Below the pieces are notes generated by a model, which was not told the DNA's origin, ran no database searches, and worked only from the letters and a program-made list of their open reading frames with translations. Position numbers and translations under genes: made by a program. Below are positions 44,855 through 52,862 of a DNA stretch of 64,000 nucleotides, piece by piece (position 1 is the stretch's first letter; each line of letters begins with the position of its first letter). The stretch is taken from positions 1 to 64,000 of the forward strand of contig JAZLBZ010000017.1 in the NCBI GenBank assembly GCA_045613945.1. Direction: 5' to 3'. The stretch is from HGM04593 sp045613945. GTDB taxonomy: Bacteria; Bacteroidota; Bacteroidia; Bacteroidales; Bacteroidaceae.

Positions 44855-45214
44855 ATGAAGTTCCTTTTTGCATTTTTGGGTAGCATGTCGCTTGTACTGG
44901 GCATTATGGGCATCTTTTTGCCTGTGCTGCCAACTACACCATTCCTTCTGTTGGCGGCAGCCCTGTATATGCGCAGTTCGGAAAGATTGTATGACTGGCT
45001 AATGTCGCATAAGCATCTGGGGGCATATATAAGGAACTTCAGGGAGTACAAGGCGCTGCCGCTTCGTGTAAAGGTCGTCTCTGTAACAATGGTGTGGGCG
45101 ACATTGCTCTATTGCGCAATATGTGTTGCAAAAGAGTGGTGGATGAGCGCTGTCTTCATTGCCATTGCATTGGGGGTGACAATACATATACTTTGTTTCA
45201 AGACCATGAAATGA
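44855..45214 (+). CDS. DUF454 (YbaN-like) inner-membrane protein
   Basis: A 119-aa membrane protein of the YbaN/DUF454 family. The diagnostic opening is GIMGIFLPVLPTTPFLLLAA; then come the RLYDWLMSHKHLGAYIRNF loop and two more helices (VSVTMVWATLLYCAICV, AVFIAIALGVTIHIL). The family is common and its function is not established. It is a single-gene unit bounded by a promoter and a bidirectional terminator. Confidence 0.92.
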   Translation: MKFLFAFLGSMSLVLGIMGIFLPVLPTTPFLLLAAALYMRSSERLYDWLMSHKHLGAYIRNFREYKALPLRVKVVSVTMVWATLLYCAICVAKEWWMSAVFIAIALGVTIHILCFKTMK

Positions 45215-45248
45215 AAAGGATGTAGACCTTTGCGGGTATACATCCTTT
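45215..45248. terminator. Bidirectional terminator hairpin
   Basis: AAAGGATGTAGACC pairs with GGGTATACATCCTTT with one mismatch, between the converging DUF454 and fRMsr genes. Confidence 0.7.
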
Positions 45249-45253
45249 GTTCA

Positions 45254-45721
45254 TTATAACATCTCAACAATTTTCTCTAGCCAATGCCTGTCTGTCTCGT
45301 CAAATGTGGCAAGGTGCTCGCTGTCTATGTCGAGCACTGCAACAACCTCGCAGCCTTTGAACAGTGGAACTACAATCTCGCTCTTCGATGCGCTGCTGCA
45401 GGCAATGTGCCCGGGGAACTGCTCAACGTCGGGCACAACCTGTGTGCGCTGCTCTTTCCACGCAGTGCCGCACACTCCGCGCCCGTATGCTATGCGCGAG
45501 CAGGCAAGCGGTCCCTGGAACGGGCCAAGCACAAGCTGCTCGTCAATAACGCGGTAGAATCCTGTCCACCAGAACCCGAAGGTGTGATGAATCATTGCCG
45601 CTACGTTTGCCATGTTGGCAATGGTGTCGCTCTCGCCTTCTGTTACTGCGGCAATCTGCTTGTGGAGCAGTGCGTATTTCTCCTCCTTGCCGCCCTGTGC
45701 AATGTGTAGTTCCTCTGCCAT
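45254..45721 (-). CDS. msrC: Free methionine-(R)-sulfoxide reductase
   Basis: A 155-aa GAF-domain enzyme that reduces free L-methionine-(R)-sulfoxide using thioredoxin. The three conserved cysteines are visible in GPLACSRIAYGRGVCGTAW and FPGHIACSSASKSEIV, matching the pattern of E. coli MsrC (Cys84, 94, 118). FGFWWTGFYR and VAVLDIDSE are the family's substrate-pocket blocks. It is the last gene of the feoAB - hemerythrin - LuxR run, 6 bp after the regulator, linking iron uptake and oxidative repair. Confidence 0.93.
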   Translation of the reverse strand: MAEELHIAQGGKEEKYALLHKQIAAVTEGESDTIANMANVAAMIHHTFGFWWTGFYRVIDEQLVLGPFQGPLACSRIAYGRGVCGTAWKEQRTQVVPDVEQFPGHIACSSASKSEIVVPLFKGCEVVAVLDIDSEHLATFDETDRHWLEKIVEML

Positions 45722-45727
45722 TACTTC

Positions 45728-46321
45728 TTAACTGAAATCTGATATATCCACCAGTTTGTTCATTATCGCATAGACCGTGAGGCCGGGAATTGAGTTGATG
45801 CCCAGTTTCTGCGATATGTTACGGCGGTGCGATATTACTGTGTAGATAGAGATGTTGAACTCGTCGGCAATCTCCTTGTTTGTCTTGCCCATTGCCACTG
45901 CTGCAAGGATGTCCTTCTCGCGCGACGAGAGTTCGTTGAGGTCGCTCTTGGGATTCTTGCTGTTCTCATCAATGGCGTTCTTTAGTTTCTGTATTACGCG
46001 CGTGGTGTTGTCGTATATGCCAATACATTCGTCATACTGGCGAAGCACGTTCTCCTCGTAACTGCTGTGTGTGAGCGCTACAAGCGCGGTGTTGCCAGCG
46101 CCAAGCCACGAACGTATGTCGAGCCTGTCGTTGTAGTCGACAACGGTTGGGTTGATGATTACAATGTCCACATCACTGTCGTTCGAGTTGTAGTACGACG
46201 GGTCGTTCAGTGTCTGTGCAACGCTGAACTTGGGATTGCCGTTTATTATAGTAGCAATGCCTGTTGCCACAATCTCCGACGGCTCAATGAGTACAACCTT
46301 GTATTTACCTTCCTTGTTCAT
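45728..46321 (-). CDS. LuxR-type regulator with a receiver lacking the phospho-acceptor
   Basis: A 197-aa protein with an N-terminal receiver-like fold and a clean C-terminal GerE helix-turn-helix (LSSREKDILAAVAMGKTNKE, then TVISHRRNISQKLGI). The receiver has Asn57 (DIVIINPTV) where the phospho-acceptor Asp should be, one acidic residue (E13) at the pocket, and no conserved Lys, so it is probably not controlled by phosphorylation. The start overlaps the hemerythrin gene by 17 nt, indicating translational coupling. It may respond to the hemerythrin protein or to redox state; this is inference. Confidence 0.85.
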   Translation of the reverse strand: MNKEGKYKVVLIEPSEIVATGIATIINGNPKFSVAQTLNDPSYYNSNDSDVDIVIINPTVVDYNDRLDIRSWLGAGNTALVALTHSSYEENVLRQYDECIGIYDNTTRVIQKLKNAIDENSKNPKSDLNELSSREKDILAAVAMGKTNKEIADEFNISIYTVISHRRNISQKLGINSIPGLTVYAIMNKLVDISDFS

Positions 46322-47018
46322 AGCGCTGTTCAATTTTTTCCACCAGTGGAACAAGCAGTTTGTTCTCAATGTCGGAGTGTTTCAAAAGGTCGTTGCTAAT
46401 GTTGTGTATATCGCCAAGAATCTCGAATCGCAGTTGCGTTGCATACTCCTTGTTCAAGTACTTTATGATGATGTTGCTGAGGTCGTTGAGTTTCTCATTG
46501 ACGTTGCCGTGATTGTGTTCAAAAAGCGATATGCTGTACTCGCTGTTGCACTCCTGCCTGTTTGCTATAAGGTTCTCGATATACGGGAACACAACCTCCT
46601 CCTCGTACTTGAAGTGGTTGCTCACCTCGTTGTCATAGTCATCGTAGAACTTGTCAATCAGGCGGCGGCTCACATCATCGAGTTCTTTCACCATCCGGTG
46701 TATGCTGTTGTGCAATGTCGGGAAACAGATGGTGGAGTAGAACTTGTGCGATGCGCGCAGATAGGTTGTGATGTTCCTGATGTCGTCATTGGTGAGTGTC
46801 TCAATCTGCGGACGGTAGTCGCGGAACGAGTAGATGTTGCATATCATAAGGAACAGGTCAACCGATATGCTGTGCTGTGCACACACCTCGGCAACTGTGG
46901 CTTCGCCGAATCCAAGCGCAATGTTCAGGCGCTGCAGAATAGACAGCAGGCTGATGTCGCTTGCCACAAGGTCGGCCATCTTCATTCGTCTGTTGTATAT
47001 AGTACTGTTCTGGTTCAT
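46305..47018 (-). CDS. Hemerythrin-domain protein (RIC/YtfE-like)
   Basis: A 237-aa cytoplasmic protein. The C-terminal two thirds form a hemerythrin-like four-helix bundle with a di-iron ligand set: HNSIHRMVKEL, HFKYEEEVVFPYIE (H-x3-E), LFEHNHGN and LLKHSDIENKLLVP (H-x3-E). This is the pattern of RIC/YtfE/ScdA proteins that repair iron-sulfur clusters after nitric oxide or oxidative damage. The N-terminus (LNIALGFGEATVAEVC) resembles the ScdA_N/DUF542 segment. It follows feoAB by 21 bp and overlaps the LuxR gene. Repair versus sensing cannot be decided from the sequence. Confidence 0.85.
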   Translation of the reverse strand: MNQNSTIYNRRMKMADLVASDISLLSILQRLNIALGFGEATVAEVCAQHSISVDLFLMICNIYSFRDYRPQIETLTNDDIRNITTYLRASHKFYSTICFPTLHNSIHRMVKELDDVSRRLIDKFYDDYDNEVSNHFKYEEEVVFPYIENLIANRQECNSEYSISLFEHNHGNVNEKLNDLSNIIIKYLNKEYATQLRFEILGDIHNISNDLLKHSDIENKLLVPLVEKIEQRYEQGR

Positions 47019-47039
47019 TCTTTTTAGTTTTTTTTATTT

Positions 47040-49460
47040 TTATAATAGACCGCCTATGGCATACACTATATATGCGGCAATCCAGGCAACGGCGGTGTTG
47101 TATACGATTGAGAATAGAGCCCACATCCTGCTGCCCGTTTCGTGCGCTATCGCAGCAATGGTTGCAATGCAGGGGAAGAATAGCAGGATGAACACAAGGA
47201 AAGCGGCAGCCGAGCGTGGCGTGAAATCACCCGATTTTTTCAGGTCCTCGGTGATGCTCTCCTCCGAGTCGCTGCTGTAGAGCACGCCCAGAGTGCTTAC
47301 AACCAGTTCCTTTGCCGGAATACTGGTTATCAGCGCAATGCCCGAGCGCCAGTTCTGCCCAATTGGTGCAAGCACAGGCTCAACTGCATGCCCAAGCATG
47401 GCAATGAAAGAGTTCTCATTAATGCCGCCGATGGTCTCCTCCTCTGCAATCTGCTCAAAACTTTCCGCTTTCACCTTTCCGCTTTCACCTTCCTCTGGTC
47501 TTGGATAGTAGCTCAGGAACCATATTACAACTGTCGATAGCAGTATTACTGTTCCAATCTTCTTTATGTACTGTGCGCACTTCTCCCACATGTGGCGCAG
47601 TGTAGCGCGCAGTGTGGGCCAACGATAGGGTGGCAGTTCCATTACAAAAGGAGTCTCGTCCTTGTGGAACTTGGCAAGTCTGAGCAGGCGTGCTGTAATA
47701 ATAGCAACCACAATGCCAAGCAGGTACAGGCCCATGAGCACCAGCGCGGCGTGCTGCGGAAAGAATGCCCCGGCAAAGAGGATGAGCACCGGCAGGCGGG
47801 CACTGCACGACATGAATGGCGTGATGAGTACCGTTATAATGCGGCTGCTGCGGCTCTCAATGGTACGTGTTGCCATGATGGCCGGCACGTTGCAACCGAA
47901 TCCCATGAGCATTGGAATGAACGATTTGCCATGCAGTCCCATCTTGTGCATGAGCCTGTCCATGATGAATGCCGCACGTGCCATATATCCCGAATCCTCC
48001 ATCAGCGAGATGAAGAGATAGAGTATGAGAATCTGCGGAATGAACACTGCAACGCTGCCAATGCCGCTGATTATTCCATTAACCACAAGGTCCTGTATTG
48101 CCCCCTGTGGTATGATGCTTGCGGCACCCTCGCCAAACCAGGTGAATAGCCGTTCTATCCACTCCTGCGGGTAGGCGCCAAGCAGGAATACAGAACTGAA
48201 CATTGCCCACATCACAAAAATGAAGATGGGGAATCCAAGCCAGCGGTTTGCAACAAGGCGGTCAATGCGGCGTGTGTTCTTGTTCGCGTCTTTCTCGCCC
48301 GGTTTGTATGTCTCCTGCAGCGCACCGTTAATAAAGCCATACTTTGCACCGTTTATTGCAGTCTCGGCATCCACGCCCATCTGTGACTGTATCTTCCTTG
48401 CTGCTTCATCCGCCATAGCCTTCCATCTTTGCAGTTCAAGACAGTTCGCAAGGTCGCGCAAGGCCTCCTTGTCCTTTTCCAGCAGTTTCAATGCCCAGTA
48501 ACGCACCGGGAACTGCTGTGGCAGGTCATCGGCCTTGTGCATGGAGGCCGACAAAGGCGCAATCTGCTCCTCTATGATATTACCGTAGTTGATGTGAATG
48601 TGGCGTATGGTGTTGTTCTTGCCTTCAAAGAGTTCAATCACTGTGTCGAGTAACTTATCAAGGCCCTTGTTGTTGCGAGCAACGGTGGGTATCATTGGGA
48701 CACCCATCATCGCTCCCAGGTGTACGTAGTCAATCTCGGCACCTTTTGCCAACAGTTCGTCATACATGTTGAGCGCCACAACCGAGCGTATATTCATGTC
48801 ACTGAGTTCTGTTGTGAGGTAGAGGTTGCGCTCAAGGTTCGATGCTACTACGGAGTTTATGATGATGTCTGGCATCTGCTCATAAAGGTGGCGGCGCACA
48901 TAGATTTCCTCGGGCGAGTAGGCTGCTATGGAGTATGTACCCGGCAGGTCGGTGAGGTTTATACGGTATCCCTTGTAGTTGAAACTGCCGGTCTTGGCAT
49001 CGACAGTGACGCCGCTGTAGTTGCCAACATGCTCGTTCTTGTTTGCCAGTGCGTTGAATATTGATGTCTTGCCACTGTTGGGGTTGCCCACCAGTGCAAC
49101 ATTAATGACATTCCTTCTCTCGGTGGCATTCCTGTAGTTTGTGGCGCATTGTCCGTTGCAGGTAGCGCAACTGTCGCACAACGAAATGCAGTTGTATGTT
49201 GGAGCCGGTGCAAGTTCACGCTTTGCATCCTCCTCGGGCAGAACCTCAATCATCGCAGCCTCGTTGCGGCGCAATAGCACCTCATAGCCCATAACGTTGT
49301 ACTTGATGGGGTCGTGCATTGGGGAGTCGAGTACCGATGTTACCTTCTCTCCGCGAATGAATCCCATCTCCATTATGCGCTTGCGGAATCCACCGTGCCC
49401 CGACAGGCGCACGATGACCGCAGTCTCTCCATTTTTCAACTCCGATAATTTCATCTTCAA
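47040..49460 (-). CDS. feoB: Ferrous iron transporter, FeoA-FeoB fusion
   Basis: An 806-aa protein that imports Fe(II). Residues ~1-75 form a FeoA-type SH3-like domain (MKLSELKNGETAVIVRL, RRNEAAMIEVLP). A Cys-rich linker follows (LCDSCATCNGQC). The G protein has NPNSGKTS (G1), DLPGTYS (G3) and NMYDE (G4, unusual for N-K-x-D). The membrane part has the two Gate motifs SCSARLPVLILF and FPCIATIAAI. A 14-nt tandem repeat inserts the peptide GESGKVKAES in a loop near residue 665. A palindrome overlaps its promoter. It heads the iron/redox operon. Confidence 0.95.
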   Translation of the reverse strand: MKMKLSELKNGETAVIVRLSGHGGFRKRIMEMGFIRGEKVTSVLDSPMHDPIKYNVMGYEVLLRRNEAAMIEVLPEEDAKRELAPAPTYNCISLCDSCATCNGQCATNYRNATERRNVINVALVGNPNSGKTSIFNALANKNEHVGNYSGVTVDAKTGSFNYKGYRINLTDLPGTYSIAAYSPEEIYVRRHLYEQMPDIIINSVVASNLERNLYLTTELSDMNIRSVVALNMYDELLAKGAEIDYVHLGAMMGVPMIPTVARNNKGLDKLLDTVIELFEGKNNTIRHIHINYGNIIEEQIAPLSASMHKADDLPQQFPVRYWALKLLEKDKEALRDLANCLELQRWKAMADEAARKIQSQMGVDAETAINGAKYGFINGALQETYKPGEKDANKNTRRIDRLVANRWLGFPIFIFVMWAMFSSVFLLGAYPQEWIERLFTWFGEGAASIIPQGAIQDLVVNGIISGIGSVAVFIPQILILYLFISLMEDSGYMARAAFIMDRLMHKMGLHGKSFIPMLMGFGCNVPAIMATRTIESRSSRIITVLITPFMSCSARLPVLILFAGAFFPQHAALVLMGLYLLGIVVAIITARLLRLAKFHKDETPFVMELPPYRWPTLRATLRHMWEKCAQYIKKIGTVILLSTVVIWFLSYYPRPEEGESGKVKAESFEQIAEEETIGGINENSFIAMLGHAVEPVLAPIGQNWRSGIALITSIPAKELVVSTLGVLYSSDSEESITEDLKKSGDFTPRSAAAFLVFILLFFPCIATIAAIAHETGSRMWALFSIVYNTAVAWIAAYIVYAIGGLL

Positions 49461-49511
49461 CTATATTTCCCGGTTGATACTTTCAGAATAAAATAACAAC
49501 CTTTCTGCCCG

Positions 49512-49560
49512 TATTTTTGCATTTTAATGCAAAAATAGTTCTCTTTTGCAAAATTGACAA
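49512..49560 (-). promoter_or_regulatory. feoAB promoter with overlapping palindromic operator
   Basis: On the minus strand TTG (49558-49560) and TATTTTTG (49530-49537) are 20 nt apart. The -7 box forms half of a perfect palindrome, TATTTTTGCATT-TT-AATGCAAAAATA (49512-49537), covering the start-site region. This is where a repressor such as Fur would bind. Confidence 0.6.
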
Positions 49561-49668
49561 TAGATAGTTTATCTTAAAAACCGCTTTTTTTTAGTTATAA
49601 ATAACTAATATGGCGTAAAATGGATAAATATTGCTACAATTCGCTTTTATATTCATCACCATTTGCTA

Positions 49669-49700
49669 TTGTGTTGTGGTTTGGCGGGCACTAATTTTGC
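49669..49700 (+). promoter_or_regulatory. Promoter of candidate small RNA
   Basis: TTG (49669-49671) and TAATTTTG (49693-49700) with a 21-nt spacer, in a region with no gene on this strand. Confidence 0.55.
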
Positions 49701-49706
49701 ACAGTC

Positions 49707-49843
49707 CTTAATTCAGGAATGAATAAACCATATTATTGAATTGTATTATCTTTTTGGCTGTGCTTAGAGCGCAGTATTGTAGTCTTTACTACAAAAAACA
49801 GAGGAGAACGTTCTTAAACTGTCGTTCTCCTCTGGCGTTTTTT
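49707..49843 (+). ncRNA. Candidate small regulatory RNA (~137 nt)
   Basis: The region has a plus-strand promoter, three consecutive hairpins and a terminator, but no sizeable reading frame. Hairpins: CTGTGCT-TAG-AGCGCAG (49758-49774, one G-U), TTGTAGT-CTTT-ACTACAA (49777-49794) and the terminator stem (49800-49833) followed by GGCG and six T. The 5' part (49707-49757) is AT-rich and could be the pairing region. It lies between feoAB (divergent) and two secreted Lys-rich proteins (convergent). The terminator also serves the minus strand. I do not recognise a known RNA family. Confidence 0.45.
49799..49843. terminator. Bidirectional terminator
   Basis: AGAGGAGAACG and CGTTCTCCTCT form an 11-bp stem. 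Six T follow on the plus strand (49838-49843), and the A run at 49793-49798 gives a T run on the minus strand directly after the stem, ending the 49903-50709 genes. Confidence 0.8.
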
Positions 49844-49902
49844 CTAATCAGTTGTCAGTATGAAAATAGTGCTTTCTATATAAATTCATTATTATTTCTT
49901 TG

Positions 49903-50295
49903 TCAGTCGGCGAGTATTGCTGCCAATGCCGCTATTCCAACTATTGTTGCTGCAGTCTCTACTGCATCATTGTCACAGCAGTGGTTGTGATAAACAGGGC
50001 GTGGTACCGGTCTTGGGCGAGGCATTGGTTTTGGGCGTGGGGCCGGTTTTCTCATCTTCGCCATTGGCTTGCCTTTTTTTGCCGGCTTGTTATTCCTGAA
50101 CTTCTTGTCGTTGGGCTTCACCGGGCGTGCCTTTGCAACCTTGTCGTCCTTCTTCCTCTTTTCAACCTTGAAATCCTTCCTGTTGTTTACCCTGTTTTCT
50201 ACTCTGGCCTTGTCTCTGTTGTTGTTCTTCGCCATCATCTGTGCAGGCATGAGCATTGCGCTCATCAATACTGCAATAAACATCATCTTTTTCAT
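49903..50295 (-). CDS. Small secreted Lys/Pro/Arg-rich protein, paralogue 1
   Basis: A 130-aa protein with a signal peptide (MKKMMFIAVLMSAMLMPAQMMAK), a strongly basic middle rich in K, R, N and P (for example PRPKPMPRPRPVPRPV), and a short hydrophobic C-terminus (ATIVGIAALAAILAD). Its two ends match the neighbouring gene at 50359 closely, while the middle differs. Such a layout fits a cell-wall, DNA or acid-polymer binding peptide held by the hydrophobic tail, but there is no known family that I recognise. It also has HNHCCDN before the tail, a possible metal site. Confidence 0.7.
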   Translation of the reverse strand: MKKMMFIAVLMSAMLMPAQMMAKNNNRDKARVENRVNNRKDFKVEKRKKDDKVAKARPVKPNDKKFRNNKPAKKGKPMAKMRKPAPRPKPMPRPRPVPRPVYHNHCCDNDAVETAATIVGIAALAAILAD

Positions 50296-50358
50296 AATTG
50301 TAAGTTTTAAATGGTTAGTTCTTTCTGTTTAAATGTTGTTATCCCTATTCTTAACTGT

Positions 50359-50709
50359 TTAGTTTGCTATCAGTGCTACTAATGCTGCCAGGCCAACTAC
50401 TGCTGCTACTGCGCCTACTGGATTGACTTCGTTCACAACCTTTACATTAACCTGTGGATTTGGACGGGGCTTGGGCTGCTTTACAATTGCAGGCTTTGGC
50501 TGTTTTTTGTTGTCCTTGAACTTCTTGTCTTTCTTGTCGTTCTTCTTGTTGTCTTTTTTGTCATCCTTGAACTTCTCGTCTTTCTTGTCTTTTTTGTTGT
50601 CTACTCTGTTTTCAACTTTTGGCTTGGCATTGTTGTTGTTCTTTGCCATCATCTGTGCAGGCATAAGCATCATGCTCATCATCACTGCAAAAATCATCAT
50701 CTTTTTCAT
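50359..50709 (-). CDS. Small secreted Lys/Asp-rich protein, paralogue 2
   Basis: A 116-aa protein, tandem paralogue of the gene at 49903. It shares the signal peptide (MKKMMIFAVMMSMMLMPAQM), the first mature residues AKNNN and VENRV, and the hydrophobic C-terminus (AAVVGLAALVALIAN). The middle is a run of K, D and N (DKKDEKFKDDKKDNKKNDKK) and then P/K repeats. It is first in the two-gene unit, behind a strong promoter. Function is unknown; the low-complexity region is probably disordered. Confidence 0.7.
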   Translation of the reverse strand: MKKMMIFAVMMSMMLMPAQMMAKNNNNAKPKVENRVDNKKDKKDEKFKDDKKDNKKNDKKDKKFKDNKKQPKPAIVKQPKPRPNPQVNVKVVNEVNPVGAVAAVVGLAALVALIAN

Positions 50710-50773
50710 AGCTTTTAATTTTAAATGTTAAACCTGTTTTTCTTTCTGAAACTTCTATCGTTTGTTTCTATCG

Positions 50774-50804
50774 CAAAGGTAATGGCATAAAATACCCCCT
50801 GCAA
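50774..50804 (-). promoter_or_regulatory. Promoter of the Lys-rich protein pair
   Basis: On the minus strand TTG (50802-50804) and TACCTTTG (50774-50781) are 20 nt apart, a full consensus match. Confidence 0.75.
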
Positions 50805-50831
50805 TTGATTATTCCTAATCGTTGCAGGGGG
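50795..50831. repeat. 37-nt inverted repeat over the -33 box
   Basis: CCCCCTGCAA (50795-50804) and TTGCAGGGGG (50822-50831) are exact inverse complements, with GATTA/TAATC pairing inside. It includes the -33 TTG of the adjacent promoter, so it is a candidate operator; alternatively it may form a hairpin in read-through RNA. Confidence 0.5.
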
Positions 50832-50889
50832 TTGTCCTATTATTAGTAGGAAAATTCCCTATCTGTTATTAATCCATTAAAAAGGTGAT

Positions 50890-51198
50890 AGCTGTGTTAT
50901 ACGCCAAAGTGCAAATCCTCATTTACGCTTTGTAAACTCCGGTGTTGCACTTTGTCGCAAGCCTTGCTCTCCCACTTTTTAATGAATTAATAGTTTTGTT
51001 ATTGTATCTACTGTGTTACGCTTGTTGTTTTGTAACAGTCATTTACGTCAAAGTAAACTCCTGTTCCAAAAAAACAACCAAGCCTTGTATCTGCACTTTT
51101 TATAGAAACAATTTTTTTTATGGCTCCCACTTTTTAATGAATTAATAAAGGTGTGACAGCTGTGTTATACGCCAAAGTGCAAATCCTCATTTATGCTT
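50890..51198. repeat. Intergenic region with dispersed direct repeats
   Basis: A gene-free stretch (50710-51190 overall) holds several direct repeats. A 41-bp unit beginning AGCTGTGTTATACGCC is at 50890-50930 and 51158-51198 with one mismatch. A 24-bp unit (CTCCCACTTTTTAATG...) is at 50969-50992 and 51124-51147. A looser CATTTACG-GTAAACTCC element is at 50920-50940 and about 51040-51061. The second copy of the 41-bp unit contains the last codons and stop of the 51191 gene. There are no uniform spacers, so it is not a CRISPR array. It may be the remains of a duplicated gene end. Confidence 0.8.
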
Positions 51199-52837
51199 CA
51201 ATGCGTACCTTCAGGGTGGGGTACTTCTTTAGTATTGCATATCCCAACATCTCGGGCTCGTTTGCTTCGCCTTTGATAATGAGGTCGCCGTTCTCCTCCG
51301 ATACATAAAGTACATTTCCAAAGTATTTTGGATGTTTGGGGTCGGTGCCCACAAGTTCGTGCATAATCTTGTTTACCGGTGCATAAATGCCGAACTCATT
51401 ATCCAATGACATGGTGGCGTGTTGCTCTATCAAGGCTTTAAGTTCGCCGGTGGCATCTCCCTTAATGGTGTATTTGAAAGCGGTAGGTGTGTCCTCGTAC
51501 TCCGGGTATTGCTTTTCGTCATCGAGCGGATTGTCGTCGGTTATCTCTGCAATGTCGTAATACTTCTTTGCCTTTGCTTTATCAATGAAGCGCCCGAATC
51601 GCTCACAACCCCAGCGGTAGATGTCGCCAAGTTTCTCGCACATCCACTTTATTTCATCGTCTATATCGCCATGAGTGACGGAGTATTCTCTGCAGTCAAG
51701 CATCTTGTGCAGGATTATGGTGTAGTCAACATCTGTGAACTCCAATAACTCTATTGTGTTTCTGTGCATATTATTCCATTCCCTGTCATACTCGCTGTTG
51801 TAGAGTTTTGCAAACAGTTCGGCTTCCTTGTCGGCGCCCATCTCGAACAACGGTGTGTCGCGCAGTTCCAAGCGTGTAATCAACACCTCTTCTTTGGTCT
51901 CTTCGTCAACGAATGTCTCAGGCATTGTGTGGAAACTGTTGTACATTCCCCATAGAAGAATTTCATAGTAGAGTGTGCGGTACTTGTCATCGGCCTGCTC
52001 AAGCCACTCTTTGTCCTCGGGCTTGAAATATTGCATGAAACCGATGGCATTCTCGGCATAGGAAATTATATAACCAACAGTAGTGCATTGAGATGGGTTT
52101 TTCCTCACCTCTTCGAGTATTTGTGCAAAGCAGGCATCTGCATCCTTTATGACATCAAAGATGGTGGCTTTCCCCTCAAGAACACCATATACGCACTCAT
52201 CGCCAAGGATCATTATTGTTCTGTCGGCCTTAATCCATTCGCCTTCACCGTCCTTCATTATGCAGTATTCGCTGATGAAAGGCACGTTGTCTTTTGACTC
52301 GAACTTGTAGCATACAATTTCTGCCTGCGGCAATTGCTTGCTTAGTTGCTGTAAAGTGCTGTGGCACTTTGCCTCCTCGCTTTTGCGGTCATACTCCCAG
52401 CGCAATGAACATTCCGTTTCGCTGTGTGAAACCGTGAATCCTTGCTTTTCAATGTAACCGATGTTTGAGAGCAACTCCTTGAAATGTTCACCCTCGCAGT
52501 GTATGTTCATGTACCAGGGTTCAAAATACACGAGCACACCGTTTTTTGAAACCTTCTCCCACTGCTGGCAGGGACCGTCGCCGCTACCAAAGAAATTCAG
52601 TTTCAACTCGGGGAAGTTTGCCACAACCTTATTGATGAATTCATTGAACCTCTCTGCATTGTCGGGGTCTACAGTGCCATAGCAGAAGCCCAACTCAAAG
52701 AATGCAAGATCGCCATAGCTATCTTCACCGGCCAATTCGAACTTGTATATATTGTTCAATTCCTTTGCGTACGCATTGATTCTTTCGGCATCATTTTCAT
52801 TGCTGGCTCTTAAACTTAAATTCCAAAAAACTCCCAT
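51191..52837 (-). CDS. Uncharacterised 548-aa acidic cytoplasmic protein
   Basis: I do not recognise a family. It has no signal peptide or membrane helix and is rich in E and D. Residues ~1-110 look like an alpha/beta domain (GVFWNLSLRASNENDAERIN, PELKLNFFGSGDGPCQQW); the middle (residues ~270-400) is mainly helical with many aromatic residues; the end returns to an alpha/beta pattern (GYAILKKYPTLKVRIEA) similar to the style of the start. The last codons lie in a direct repeat. A standard-looking promoter (52863-52893) drives it, unlike the next units in this cluster. Confidence 0.75.
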   Translation of the reverse strand: MGVFWNLSLRASNENDAERINAYAKELNNIYKFELAGEDSYGDLAFFELGFCYGTVDPDNAERFNEFINKVVANFPELKLNFFGSGDGPCQQWEKVSKNGVLVYFEPWYMNIHCEGEHFKELLSNIGYIEKQGFTVSHSETECSLRWEYDRKSEEAKCHSTLQQLSKQLPQAEIVCYKFESKDNVPFISEYCIMKDGEGEWIKADRTIMILGDECVYGVLEGKATIFDVIKDADACFAQILEEVRKNPSQCTTVGYIISYAENAIGFMQYFKPEDKEWLEQADDKYRTLYYEILLWGMYNSFHTMPETFVDEETKEEVLITRLELRDTPLFEMGADKEAELFAKLYNSEYDREWNNMHRNTIELLEFTDVDYTIILHKMLDCREYSVTHGDIDDEIKWMCEKLGDIYRWGCERFGRFIDKAKAKKYYDIAEITDDNPLDDEKQYPEYEDTPTAFKYTIKGDATGELKALIEQHATMSLDNEFGIYAPVNKIMHELVGTDPKHPKYFGNVLYVSEENGDLIIKGEANEPEMLGYAILKKYPTLKVRIEA

Positions 52838-52862
52838 AGTGTGATATTCTGTTATTTTATTG

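Noticed and set aside
46230..47027. 265-codon plus-strand frame opposite the hemerythrin and regulator genes
   Set aside because: Both minus-strand genes have conserved metal-ligand and HTH motifs; this frame is a shadow.
50890..51198. CRISPR array
   Set aside because: The repeats are of different types and order, with no regular spacer length and no cas gene in the window.
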